From NCBI RefSeq assembly GCF_022898935.1, contig NZ_JALIRP010000001.1:62001-126000 (forward strand): a stretch of 64,000 nucleotides of DNA, given 5' to 3'. Positions within the stretch are counted from its first letter, which is position 1, and the number at the start of each line of letters is the position of its first letter. The notes under the pieces are model-generated. The model was not told the DNA's origin. It did not search any database and saw only the letters and a program-made list of their open reading frames with translations. Of the stretch, positions 9,189-17,452 are shown in pieces. A program made the position numbers and the translations under genes. Origin of the DNA: Paenibacillus mangrovi (GTDB lineage: Bacteria; Bacillota; Bacilli; Paenibacillales; Paenibacillaceae).

Positions 9189-9848
9189 ATGATTCGGAGA
9201 AAAGAATTGGATAACGATCTGGAGCAGCTTCGTTCGCTGCTGGTTAAGATGGGAGAGCATGTGGTAGAAGCGCTTGATGGAGCGGTGACCAGCCTCAAAT
9301 CGCTGGACTGCGTCAAAGCACAGGAAATCATTCATGCGGATGCCAAGCTCAATTTGATGGAAGAAGAAATTATGGACATCGGCTCGCGGCTTATTGTCAC
9401 CCAGCAGCCTGTAGCCAAGGATCTCCGTAGAATACTCGTCGCATTTAAAATCTCCAGTGACCTCGAACGTATGGGGGATCTGGCATTGGACGTGGCTAAA
9501 GCGACCTTGCGCTTGCAAGGGGAAAAGCTGATCAAGCCGTTGATTGATATCCCGCAAATGTCGAGCATAGTGAAAGTGATGATCGAAGAAGCCATCACCT
9601 CTTACCTGGACGAAAATACGGATCTTGCTTATAAAATGGCCCAGGATGACGATCAGGTCGATCAGCTGTACAGCCAAATCTTAACGGAATTATACGGTCA
9701 TATGAGAAACAATCCTGACTCACTGCCGCAGGCTCTCCTGCTGACACTAGTCGGAAGGTATATTGAACGGATCGGAGATCATGCGACTAATATTGGGGAA
9801 AGCGCTGTTTACCTGGTTACGGGAAAGCGCCCCGACTTAAACCAGTAA
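9189..9848 (+). CDS. phoU: phosphate signalling regulator PhoU
   Basis: Cytosolic regulator that connects Pst transport to PhoR in bacteria that have it. The 219 residues show the tandem three-helix repeat architecture, with the metal-binding E/DxxxD motifs ERMGD in the first half and ERIGDHATNIGE in the second. It is the second gene of the pstB-phoU unit and ends before a terminator hairpin at 9884-9912. The ATG has a GGGGG-rich site slightly farther away than usual (about 12 bases). Confidence 0.94.
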   Translation: MIRRKELDNDLEQLRSLLVKMGEHVVEALDGAVTSLKSLDCVKAQEIIHADAKLNLMEEEIMDIGSRLIVTQQPVAKDLRRILVAFKISSDLERMGDLALDVAKATLRLQGEKLIKPLIDIPQMSSIVKVMIEEAITSYLDENTDLAYKMAQDDDQVDQLYSQILTELYGHMRNNPDSLPQALLLTLVGRYIERIGDHATNIGESAVYLVTGKRPDLNQ

Positions 9849-9883
9849 TGTCGATAATCCCATAGAACTTGAAATAAAGTGAA

Positions 9884-9912
9884 AACATCGGAGTCAATTC
9901 CGGTGTTTTTGT
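9884..9912 (+). terminator. terminator after phoU
   Basis: Hairpin AACATCGGA / TTCCGGTGTT with a short loop, followed by TTTTTG. Confidence 0.75.
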
Positions 9913-10034
9913 GTTTTCCGGTTTCGTTTTTTTCTCGAAGTGTCATGTGTTAAGATATGAACAGGTATAAATTCGATCGATGATTTTCTTTTCATGAATA
10001 TAAGGAAAGAAGTTTAAAAAAGGGAAGGTGCTAT

Positions 10035-12701
10035 ATGAGCAAACTGATTCTTATTGATGGGAACAGTATCATTTACCGGGCATTTTTCGCGATGCCTCCA
10101 CTGACGAACACCAAGGGACTGCACACGAACGCCGTGTACGGATTTACGAATATGCTTTTGCGTCTTATCGAAGATCATAAACCTACACATATGATGGTAG
10201 CTTTTGATGCAGGGAAAATTACGTTCCGCCACGAGGGCTATCAGGAATACAAGGGCGGCAGGGAAAAGACACCGCCGGAGCTGTCCGAGCAGTTTCCGCT
10301 GCTGAAAGAGCTGCTACAGGGCTTTGGCATCTCGCAGTTTGAGCTTAGCGGCTATGAAGCGGATGATATTATCGGCACCGTCTCCCGGATCGCTGAGGGA
10401 GCGGGGCATGAGATTCTCGTCGTGACTGGGGATAAGGATATGCTTCAACTGGCTTCGAATCACGTACAGGTGGGCCTCACGCGCAAGGGCGTAACGGAGA
10501 TCGAGACCTACGCACCTGAGCAGATCCAGGAAAGATATGGCCTTGAGCCGCTGCAGATCATCGATCTTAAAGGCCTGATGGGCGATGCTTCCGACAATAT
10601 CCCGGGCATTCCGGGCGTCGGTGAGAAAACCGCGCTCAAGCTCCTTCACCAGTTCGGTTCGGTCGAGGAAGTGCTGGCGAATACAAGCGAGCTGAAAGGC
10701 AAAATGAAAGAAAAAATTGAGACCCATGCCGATGACGCCGTACTGAGCAAAAAGCTGGCTACCATTTTCCGTGAAGTGCCGCTGGACAAGTCCTTCGATG
10801 AAATGGCCTTTGATGGCTTAAAGGAGGATACGGCAGGACCGGCGCTGGCGAAGCTGGAGTTCAAATCGCTGCTGGAGCGCTTGTCCTTCAAAGCCGATGG
10901 CACCGCGTCTGACGATCCTAAACAAGAGAAGGCTCCCGCCAAGGAGATCAAAGTGGAAGTCATGGACGCTGACCATATCGGCGAACTGATCGAAGCGCTG
11001 GGAACGATCGAAGCGCTGCATGTGGAAACGAACGGGGAGAATCCTCATCATGCCGATGTGATTGGAGTCGTATTTTCATCCTCTGAACAGCATTATTACG
11101 TGCCGTATGAGCTGCTGAAGGCCGAAGAGGCGGAGCCGCTGCGGAAATGGCTGGCGGATCAGGATATTCCAAAACGCGGTTATGATCTGCACCGTACGGA
11201 TTTGGCGCTCCATTGGAAAGGCATCGCATTTGCCGGTGCTTCATTTGACGTTCAATTGGCTGCGTACCTCCTGGATCCAACGGATTCGAACCAGAGTGTA
11301 CATGCACTTGCGGGCAAGTATGGGCTCCAATCGCTCACTGCCGATGAAGATGTGTTCGGCAAGGGAGCAAAGTACAAGGTGCCGGAAGACGAGGTGCTCA
11401 GCAAGCATCTAGCTGCCAAGAGTGCGGCGATTCTGAATCTGATTCCGCTGCAGGAAAGAGAGCTTGAAGGCAATGAAATGGCATCGCTTTTCCATGACCT
11501 TGAAATGCCTCTCTCCCGGATTCTTGCTGATATGGAGAAGCAGGGGATCTCCGCCAACAAGGATGATCTGACAGAGCTCGGCAAAGAATTCGAGGCCCAG
11601 ATCAATGAACTCGTCAAAGAAATTTACGAGATCGCCGGCACAGAATTTAATCTCAATTCGCCGAAGCAGTTAGGTGAGATTCTGTTCGTGAATCTGGGGC
11701 TGCCGGTCATTAAGAAGACGAAAACCGGCTATTCCACAGATGCAGAAGTGCTGGAGAAACTGGCTCCTTATCATGATATTGTGCGTCTGATCCTGCAGTA
11801 CCGAACGATCGCGAAGCTGCAGTCGACTTATGTGGAGGGTCTGCTGAAGGAGATTTCCCCTAAAACCGGGAAAGTTCACACATTCTACCGTCAGACTATT
11901 GCGGCAACAGGACGTCTGAGCAGCCAGTATCCAAACCTGCAGAATATTCCGATTCGCCTAGAGGAAGGGCGCAAAATTCGTAAAGTGTTTGTGCCATCTG
12001 AACCAGATTGGTATATTCTCGCGGCCGACTACTCACAGATCGAGCTGCGCGTGCTTGCGCATATTTCGGATGACACCGGCCTGAAGGAAGCTTTCCTGCA
12101 TGACATGGATATTCATACGAAAACTGCGATGGATGTGTTCGGTGTAACCGCAGAGGAAGTAGATTCGAACATGCGCCGCTCGGCCAAGGCGGTTAATTTC
12201 GGTATCGTCTATGGCATCAGCGATTACGGCCTGTCGCAGAACCTGAATATTACCCGGAAGGAAGCCGCGCGTTTTATTGACCAATATTTCGATGCGTTCA
12301 GCGGTGTCCGCCGGTATATGGACGACATCGTAAAGGATGCGAAGCGGGACGGGTACGTAACGACGCTGCTGGAAAGAAGACGTTATCTGCCGGAGATCAA
12401 TGCAAGCAACTTCAACCTTCGTTCCTTCGCGGAACGTACCGCTATGAATACGCCGATTCAGGGAACCGCGGCGGATATTATCAAGCTTGCCATGGTCCAC
12501 ATGGATGCGACACTCGCGGAGCAAAAACTGAAGAGCCGCATGCTGCTTCAGGTGCATGACGAACTTGTATTTGAGGTGCCGGAAGACGAGCTGGAGCTGA
12601 TGAAGAAGCTGGTTCCTGAGACGATGGAAAAGGCGCTGGCCCTGTCTGTGCCGCTGAAAGCGGAGGTCAGCTATGGTATGAATTGGTACGAAGCGAAATA
12701 A
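10035..12701 (+). CDS. polA: DNA polymerase I
   Basis: Repair and Okazaki-processing polymerase of 888 residues. An N-terminal 5'-3' exonuclease domain (about 1-290; LIDGNSIIYRAFFA, VVTGDKDMLQL, GVGEKTALKLL) precedes a 3'-5' exonuclease-like domain (about 310-480) and the polymerase domain with motif A DYSQIELRVLAH (about 664), motif B RRSAKAVNFGIVYG (about 715) and motif C QVHDELVFE (about 839). The 3'-5' domain reads LHVETNGEN where active enzymes have an Asp-x-Glu metal pair, so proofreading is probably lost, as in the Bst and B. subtilis enzymes. The SD is GGGAAGGTG. mutM follows after 51 bases. Confidence 0.97.
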   Translation: MSKLILIDGNSIIYRAFFAMPPLTNTKGLHTNAVYGFTNMLLRLIEDHKPTHMMVAFDAGKITFRHEGYQEYKGGREKTPPELSEQFPLLKELLQGFGISQFELSGYEADDIIGTVSRIAEGAGHEILVVTGDKDMLQLASNHVQVGLTRKGVTEIETYAPEQIQERYGLEPLQIIDLKGLMGDASDNIPGIPGVGEKTALKLLHQFGSVEEVLANTSELKGKMKEKIETHADDAVLSKKLATIFREVPLDKSFDEMAFDGLKEDTAGPALAKLEFKSLLERLSFKADGTASDDPKQEKAPAKEIKVEVMDADHIGELIEALGTIEALHVETNGENPHHADVIGVVFSSSEQHYYVPYELLKAEEAEPLRKWLADQDIPKRGYDLHRTDLALHWKGIAFAGASFDVQLAAYLLDPTDSNQSVHALAGKYGLQSLTADEDVFGKGAKYKVPEDEVLSKHLAAKSAAILNLIPLQERELEGNEMASLFHDLEMPLSRILADMEKQGISANKDDLTELGKEFEAQINELVKEIYEIAGTEFNLNSPKQLGEILFVNLGLPVIKKTKTGYSTDAEVLEKLAPYHDIVRLILQYRTIAKLQSTYVEGLLKEISPKTGKVHTFYRQTIAATGRLSSQYPNLQNIPIRLEEGRKIRKVFVPSEPDWYILAADYSQIELRVLAHISDDTGLKEAFLHDMDIHTKTAMDVFGVTAEEVDSNMRRSAKAVNFGIVYGISDYGLSQNLNITRKEAARFIDQYFDAFSGVRRYMDDIVKDAKRDGYVTTLLERRRYLPEINASNFNLRSFAERTAMNTPIQGTAADIIKLAMVHMDATLAEQKLKSRMLLQVHDELVFEVPEDELELMKKLVPETMEKALALSVPLKAEVSYGMNWYEAK

Positions 12702-12752
12702 TGCTCCATTGAGGGCATACTTCCGTTATAATGTTGATGAGGTGAAGACATC

Positions 12753-13583
12753 ATGCCGGAATTGCCGGAAGTCGAGACAGTCAAAAGAACTTTGAATCTT
12801 CTGGTCAAAGGGAAAGTGATTGACCATGTAACCGTAAACTTGGCGCGGATTATCCAGCGCCCTGACGATATAAATCAGTTTGCTTTTATACTGGCAGGAC
12901 ATACTATTCAAGGTGTGGAGCGCCGAGGGAAATTTTTGCGTATACTTCTGGACGATCTGATCCTTGTATCCCATCTGCGGATGGAAGGACGATACGGGGT
13001 ATATGATAGCTCCGATCCGGTGGAGAAGCATACGCATGTTATTTTCCATTTTACCGATGGAACCGAGCTGCGTTACAAGGATGTGCGCCAATTCGGAACG
13101 ATGCATCTTTTTAAGCCTGGAGAAGAATTTACCGTTCCTCCGCTGTCCAAACTGGGACTTGAGCCGCTCGATCCCGGTTTTACCTTCGAGAAGTTTAAAG
13201 AAGCTTTGGCGGGCAAAAAAACAAAGATCAAAGCCGTATTGCTAAACCAGGCATATGTAGTCGGCATCGGGAATATCTATGTGGATGAGTCTCTCTTTAG
13301 AGCGGGCATTCATCCCGAACAGCTGGCGAATACATTGACGGACGAGCAGCTCCACGCTCTGCATGAGGCGGTTGTGGCCACATTGTCGGAATCAGTTGAA
13401 GTCGGGGGATCCTCCATCAAATCCTATGTGAATGGACAAGGCGAGATGGGCAGGTTCCAGCATCAGCTCAAGATTTACGGACGCCAAAATCAGCCCTGCC
13501 TAAACTGCGGAACATTGATTGAAAAATCCGTTGTCGGCGGCCGCGGCACGCATTTCTGTCCGGTATGCCAGTCGTTAAAGTAA
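12753..13583 (+). CDS. mutM: formamidopyrimidine-DNA glycosylase
   Basis: Base-excision repair enzyme (Fpg) that removes 8-oxoguanine and formamidopyrimidines and cuts the abasic site. The 276 residues begin MPELPEVETVKRTL, giving the catalytic proline 2 and glutamate 3 after Met removal. The C terminus is a four-cysteine zinc finger (CLNC...CPVC, residues 249-272) with the DNA-binding lysine/arginine loop between. It is adjacent to polA as in Bacillus; a GAGGTGA site precedes the ATG. A small CATGGG/CCCATG hairpin at 13594-13612 follows but has no T-run. Confidence 0.96.
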   Translation: MPELPEVETVKRTLNLLVKGKVIDHVTVNLARIIQRPDDINQFAFILAGHTIQGVERRGKFLRILLDDLILVSHLRMEGRYGVYDSSDPVEKHTHVIFHFTDGTELRYKDVRQFGTMHLFKPGEEFTVPPLSKLGLEPLDPGFTFEKFKEALAGKKTKIKAVLLNQAYVVGIGNIYVDESLFRAGIHPEQLANTLTDEQLHALHEAVVATLSESVEVGGSSIKSYVNGQGEMGRFQHQLKIYGRQNQPCLNCGTLIEKSVVGGRGTHFCPVCQSLK

Positions 13584-13730
13584 TAATAAAAAGCATGGGC
13601 GTGCACCCCATGTTCGTCCCCCCCATATACTAGTCATGAATTGAACTTCAGGGGAAGCGGAACGTCAAGGGCCTCTCTTTTTCAGGCAGGCTCCGGATTG
13701 ACCGTTTCATCAAGGGGAGGGAAACCAGGG

Positions 13731-14447
13731 GTGCTCAGTCATGTCTTTTCACTACTCCTGCTCGCATTTGCGTTAAGTTTGGACAGTTTTGGAGTCGGGA
13801 TTACATATGGACTCAGGCAGATGAAAATCTCACCGGTGTCCGTAGTAATCATTTCATTATGCTCTGGTATCATTATCTATATATCGATGCAGGTAGGTGT
13901 GCTTCTGGCCAGAGTAGTGTCGCCTGAAGCAGCATCCATCGTCGGAGCTGTTATATTGATTATTATGGGTACCTGGTCTCTGATCCAGCTCCTGATTCAG
14001 AAAGAAAAAAACCGTGATGAAAAAGAAATCGCAACGATTAGATCTGCTGAAGCAGCGTACACTTCGAAATCGGCAGGTGTTCCGGCTGCAATAGCGAAGT
14101 CCGAGCAAACGGTATTTTCACTCGAAATTCGTAAGCTTGGGCTTGTGATACGTATTTTGCGTACCCCATCTTCCGCTGATATAGACAAATCCGGAAGTAT
14201 TTCGGGCTTTGAAGCGATGTGGCTTGGGATTGCGCTATCGCTGGATGCGTTTGGAGCAGGACTTGGCGCTGCACTGCTAGGATTTTCACCGATCTGGACG
14301 GCCCTTGTGATTGCACTGTTTAGCGGTACTTTTCTAGTGATGGGCATGAGGACCGGCTTCCGGTTTGCTTCAAGATCGTGGATGCGGCATTTTACCGCAC
14401 TTCCGGCGTTATTATTAATAGCCATGGGAATAATAAAGCTGTTATGA
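13731..14447 (+). CDS. ytaF: sporulation membrane protein YtaF
   Basis: Predicted multi-spanning membrane protein of about 238 residues in the YtaF/MntP-like superfamily, known in Bacillus as a sporulation gene beside mutM and coaE. Hydrophobic segments include FSLLLLAFALSLDSFGVGI near the N terminus and SIVGAVILIIMGTW, then a polar loop (about residues 90-150), then MWLGIALSLDAFGAGLGAAL, ALVIALFSGTFLVMG and LPALLLIAMGIIKLL. The two SLDxFG motifs show an internal duplication. The GTG at 13731 with GGGGAGGG upstream is preferred; a TTG at 13641 in the same frame would add a non-hydrophobic 30-residue extension. Confidence 0.88.
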   Translation: MLSHVFSLLLLAFALSLDSFGVGITYGLRQMKISPVSVVIISLCSGIIIYISMQVGVLLARVVSPEAASIVGAVILIIMGTWSLIQLLIQKEKNRDEKEIATIRSAEAAYTSKSAGVPAAIAKSEQTVFSLEIRKLGLVIRILRTPSSADIDKSGSISGFEAMWLGIALSLDAFGAGLGAALLGFSPIWTALVIALFSGTFLVMGMRTGFRFASRSWMRHFTALPALLLIAMGIIKLL

Positions 14448-14461
14448 GGTGAGTTAGGCAC

Positions 14462-15058
14462 ATGAATATTGGGTTAACCGGAGGTATAGCAACTGGAAAA
14501 AGCACCGTGTCCGCGCTCTTAGTGGGCAAAGGAGCCCTGCTTGTCGATGCCGATGTGATTGCCCGGGAAGTAATGCTCCCGGGTCATCCCGTTTTGGAGG
14601 CCGTTGTCGGCCATTTTGGACAAGCTGTGCTGCTTGCGGACGGCACTTTGGACAGAAAAAAACTGGGAGACATTGTCTTCCGGGATCCTTCTCAGCGTCA
14701 GGCCTTGAATGATATTACGCATCCGGCAATCCGCAGGGAAATTCGTGAACAAATGGAGTCTCTGGAGCGAAAGAATCCTGACAAACTCGTTGTCGTGGAT
14801 ATCCCCCTGTTATTTGAATCCGGACTTGAACATATGTTTGAACGTGTTATGGTGGTGTATACTCCGAGGGTCATTCAGCTTGAGCGCTTGATGGACCGTA
14901 ACCAAATGACCAAAAACGAAGCGTCAGCCCGGATTGGATCGCAAATGGATATTGAAGAAAAGAAGCTGAAGGCGGATATTGTCATTGACAACAGCGGTAA
15001 TGCTGAGCAGACGAAACGCCAAATCGATGAGTTCTGGCTTCGGTCAGGGTATATATGA
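14462..15058 (+). CDS. coaE: dephospho-CoA kinase
   Basis: Last step of coenzyme A synthesis: phosphorylates the 3'-hydroxyl of dephospho-CoA. The 198 residues carry the P-loop GGIATGKST (residues 6-14), DADVIARE, the VVDIPLLFESGLE substrate motif and DRNQMTKNEASARIGSQM in the lid. A GAGGTGAG site precedes the ATG. Its stop overlaps the ATG of the next gene by four bases (ATGA), showing translational coupling. Confidence 0.96.
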   Translation: MNIGLTGGIATGKSTVSALLVGKGALLVDADVIAREVMLPGHPVLEAVVGHFGQAVLLADGTLDRKKLGDIVFRDPSQRQALNDITHPAIRREIREQMESLERKNPDKLVVVDIPLLFESGLEHMFERVMVVYTPRVIQLERLMDRNQMTKNEASARIGSQMDIEEKKLKADIVIDNSGNAEQTKRQIDEFWLRSGYI

Positions 15059-15627
15059 AGTTGCTCGGATTTTTACGCAAAAAGAGAGTCCTGCTGCTAC
15101 TGTTCATCGGTTTTGTCGTCGTGCTTTTCTTCAGCACCAACTGGATGGCATTGTTCTATCCCATTTATTATAAAGACAATATTAGAGAGCAGTCGGAACG
15201 GTATGACGTGGATCCCTTCTTAATCACTTCGATCATTCGTGTGGAATCCAACTTTAAACTGGGCAAGGAATCCAAGAAGGGGGCGATTGGTCTGATGCAG
15301 CTGATGCCGGATACGGCGCAGTGGGCAATGGAACAGGCTAATCTTCCGGAGGTTACGATGGATCACATTAAGCATCAACCTGAAGCCAGCATCGAAATTG
15401 GTACCTGGTATCTCAACTATCTGGACAATCAGTTTAAGGGAAACCGGATTGCCGTCATAGCTGCTTATAATGCGGGGCCCGGCAAGGTGGATGGTTGGCT
15501 TAAAAAAGGAGTCTGGGACGGTACACTGGAATCAGTAAAGGATATTCCGTTTGGCGAGACGCGGCATTATGTACAGCGGGTGGTCTATTATTATAATCAA
15601 TATACACGCATTTACGACGAATTTTGA
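15055..15627 (+). CDS. membrane-anchored lytic transglycosylase (SLT domain)
   Basis: Predicted peptidoglycan-cleaving lytic transglycosylase. The 190 residues start with a basic segment and one membrane helix (about 11-30, VLLLLFIGFVVVLFF), followed by a Slt70-type domain: catalytic glutamate 64 in IIRVESNFK, GAIGLMQLMPDTAQW, GTWYLNYLDNQF and AVIAAYNAGPGKVD. It would act outside the membrane. The same gene follows coaE in several spore formers. It overlaps coaE by four bases. Confidence 0.92.
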   Translation: MKLLGFLRKKRVLLLLFIGFVVVLFFSTNWMALFYPIYYKDNIREQSERYDVDPFLITSIIRVESNFKLGKESKKGAIGLMQLMPDTAQWAMEQANLPEVTMDHIKHQPEASIEIGTWYLNYLDNQFKGNRIAVIAAYNAGPGKVDGWLKKGVWDGTLESVKDIPFGETRHYVQRVVYYYNQYTRIYDEF

Positions 15628-15643
15628 ATATCAATCAGCAAAA

Positions 15644-15683
15644 GAAGTATCAAAGCAGCTTTTACGAGCTGCCTCAATACTTC
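15644..15683. terminator. bidirectional terminator between the transglycosylase and SASP genes
   Basis: Nested inverted repeats GAAGTAT / ATACTTC and GCAGCT / AGCTGC lie between two convergent genes. Confidence 0.7.
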
Positions 15684-15701
15684 TTCGGTATAAAGCATGT
15701 A

Positions 15702-15917
15702 TTATTTGAATTGACCAGCCAGTTGTTGTTCAGCCAGAGTTACAAGACGTTTTGTGATGTATCCTCCGAGCGAACCGTTCTCATAGGAAGTCATGTTACC
15801 TTGGTATCCGTCCTGTGGAATGGAGATACCCAGCTCTTGAGCAACTTCATATTTCATTTGGTTGAGGGCTGCAGTAGCTTTTGTTACAACCAGGTTGTTT
15901 GAACTGTTTTGAGCCAT
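15702..15917 (-). CDS. alpha/beta-type small acid-soluble spore protein
   Basis: DNA-binding protein that coats and protects spore DNA and is degraded during germination. The 71 residues have the family layout: an asparagine-rich N terminus, the first conserved block MKYEVAQELGI containing the germination-protease site region, and the second block NGSLGGYITKRLVTLAEQQL. A GGAGGTGAAC site precedes the ATG. The gene is convergent to the transglycosylase, and forespore (sigma-G) expression is expected from family knowledge. Confidence 0.95.
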   Translation of the reverse strand: MAQNSSNNLVVTKATAALNQMKYEVAQELGISIPQDGYQGNMTSYENGSLGGYITKRLVTLAEQQLAGQFK

Positions 15918-16112
15918 CGATGTTCACCTCCTTGCTGTTTGTAAATGTATTATGTCTCAAAGATTGAATCTCCATAACTTTTTTTATATATTTTTATTTG
16001 GAAATATTATCTATTTCCCACAGGACTTACAGGGAGCGGCTTTGCCGCTTTTGAACAAGGGATATTCTAAGTATTTAAAGCCCATTTTGAAGGATAAAGG
16101 AAGTGAGTTTGC

Positions 16113-16589
16113 ATGAAATGCCCGTACTGTGATTACGGAGGCACCAAGGTGCTGGATTCCCGTCCGGCCAATGACAATAAATCAATCCGCCGCAGACGTG
16201 AATGTGAGAAATGCAGCCGGCGCTTTACGACATTTGAAATGGTCGAGGAGACGCCGCTGATCGTCATTAAAAAGGGCGGCAGCCGCGAGGAATTCAGCCG
16301 GGACAAAATTTTGCGCGGTCTAATCCGTGCCTGCGAGAAGCGCCCTGTTTCCGTAGAACAGCTGGAAGCCATCGTCTCCGAGGTAGAGAAGTCACTGCGC
16401 AACACGGCAGTAGCTGAAGTGGAAAGCCGCCAGATCGGCGAGCTGGTGATGGAGCAGCTGTACCCTGTGGATGAGGTAGCCTACGTGCGCTTCGCATCCG
16501 TGTACAGGCAGTTCAAGGATATCAACATGTTTATGAAGGAGCTTAACGGACTATTGTCCAAAAATACGATGCCTGGATCCAGCGACTAA
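16113..16589 (+). CDS. nrdR: transcriptional repressor NrdR
   Basis: Zinc-ribbon/ATP-cone repressor of ribonucleotide reductase genes. The 158 residues carry cysteines 3, 6, 31 and 34 (CPYC...CEKC) and a basic RRRREC stretch, followed by the ATP-cone (about 49-139; [30 protein letters not shown]). The AGGAAGTGAG site is close upstream. No ribonucleotide reductase gene lies in the window; the position near coaE is common in this group. Confidence 0.96.
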   Translation: MKCPYCDYGGTKVLDSRPANDNKSIRRRRECEKCSRRFTTFEMVEETPLIVIKKGGSREEFSRDKILRGLIRACEKRPVSVEQLEAIVSEVEKSLRNTAVAEVESRQIGELVMEQLYPVDEVAYVRFASVYRQFKDINMFMKELNGLLSKNTMPGSSD

Positions 16590-16698
16590 TGATTCCGTTT
16601 CCGGCGTTCGGATCAGGCTGATTTCTTTAGTTAGACAAAGGGGAGATTCTCTTTTGTTTCGTATTGGGGTTTTGCAGTACCCAGGGTGGGCGAAGAAG

Positions 16699-16747
16699 AG
16701 GCGAAGACTGGTTGTCAGAGGTGACAATTTCAGCCGCCTTTTTTTGC
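16699..16747 (+). terminator. terminator downstream of nrdR
   Basis: GGCG ... TTGTCA gagg TGACAA ... CCGCC folds into a two-part stem and is followed by seven T residues. It lies about 110 bases after the nrdR stop and before the tRNA promoter. Confidence 0.65.
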
Positions 16748-16801
16748 TGGTGGAAGCGGATTTTACGACAACAAGCTGTTGGGCATGACTCTAAAAAAGT
16801 G

Positions 16802-16830
16802 TTGCATGAGTTGGTCTGCTATGCTATATT
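16802..16830 (+). promoter_or_regulatory. sigma-A promoter of the tRNA gene
   Basis: TTGCAT (16802-16807), a 17-base spacer and TATATT (16825-16830), 38 bases before the tRNA 5' end. Confidence 0.7.
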
Positions 16831-16868
16831 ATAAGAGTGCTCTTTTTAAAGGAGTAACTACATATTAA

Positions 16869-16941
16869 GGGGCCTTAGCTCAGCTGGGAGAGCGCATCGC
16901 TGGCAGCGATGAGGTCAGGGGTTCGATCCCCCTAGGCTCCA
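16869..16941 (+). tRNA. tRNA-Ala (anticodon GGC)
   Basis: A complete cloverleaf can be drawn: acceptor GGGGCCT/AGGCTCC, D arm GCTC..GAGC, anticodon stem CATCG/CGATG with loop CTGGCAG (anticodon GGC), T arm AGGGG TTCGATC CCCCT, and discriminator A. The G3-U70 wobble pair, the alanine identity element, is present. The CCA end is not encoded. Confidence 0.96.
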
Positions 16942-16947
16942 TATTAG

Positions 16948-16976
16948 AAAAACCCTTGCATAGCAAGGGTTTTTCT
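16948..16976 (+). terminator. terminator of the tRNA gene
   Basis: AAAAACCCTTGC / GCAAGGGTTTTT hairpin directly after the tRNA. Confidence 0.85.
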
Positions 16977-17126
16977 GCTTCTCTTATAGTTATTAGACTC
17001 CGACTAAAACACAAGTTGGGGACGGATTTAGTGGTCCTTATCGGTTTGAGATTGTTTTAGCATGGACCCCTTAATTAATTAGCAATGTTGCGGAAGTATG
17101 TCGTAAATCATGGAATCGAATTGGCT

Positions 17127-17315
17127 TTAGCTTTTTTCGTTTAAGGAAACGACGAAGCCATGTTCCTGGAGCTGTTTGATAGTAAGGTTTCCCATTCCAT
17201 GTCGAGAAAACAAAAAATAGTCAGTACTCCCTTCCCATTTATCACCCGCCTGCTCCTTTAATGATTTAATCGACAGAGTAAAAATCTTAGAGCTTAATTT
17301 TTGAAGACAGGTTTT
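17127..17315 (-). pseudogene. possible remnant of an unidentified protein gene
   Basis: The minus strand is open for 62 codons with a protein-like composition, ending in NLTIKQLQEHGFVVSLNEKS and a TAA, but there is no start codon with a ribosome site and an in-frame TGA lies just upstream. It may be the 3' end of a lost gene or a chance open frame. The rest of 16977-17394 shows no convincing gene on either strand. Confidence 0.25.
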
Positions 17316-17394
17316 TCAAAATAGATTAGAACCTAATCAAGGATACCTTTCGATGTTCCATCCTGCCACCTCATAAGTTCAATTTAATAGAGTT

Positions 17395-17439
17395 GTGAAT
17401 AAGAAGCCGCTCCGATTGAAGGAGCGGCTTCTTATTCAC
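17395..17439 (-). terminator. strong terminator of the minus-strand ABC/lipoprotein operon
   Basis: A perfect 19-base stem (outer end GTGAATAAG, inner end GCCGCTCC) with a 7-base loop lies 13 bases beyond the lipoprotein stop. Because it is symmetrical it may act in both directions. Confidence 0.85.
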
Positions 17440-17452
17440 ATGCAATATAGCA

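Noticed and set aside
13641..13730. Longer N terminus for YtaF from a TTG at 13641.
   Set aside because: The extension is polar and lies before the clear GGGGAGGG site that serves the GTG at 13731.
16654..16788. A 44-codon plus-strand frame starting TTG with a GGGGAGA site (MFRIGVLQYPGWAKKRRR at its start) between nrdR and the tRNA.
   Set aside because: It reads through the nrdR terminator hairpin and its T-run, has no recognised similarity and shows no structure typical of a leader peptide.
17000..17090. Inverted GTGGTCC / GGACCCC sequences resembling an insertion-sequence end.
   Set aside because: No transposase, no second end and no target duplication were found.
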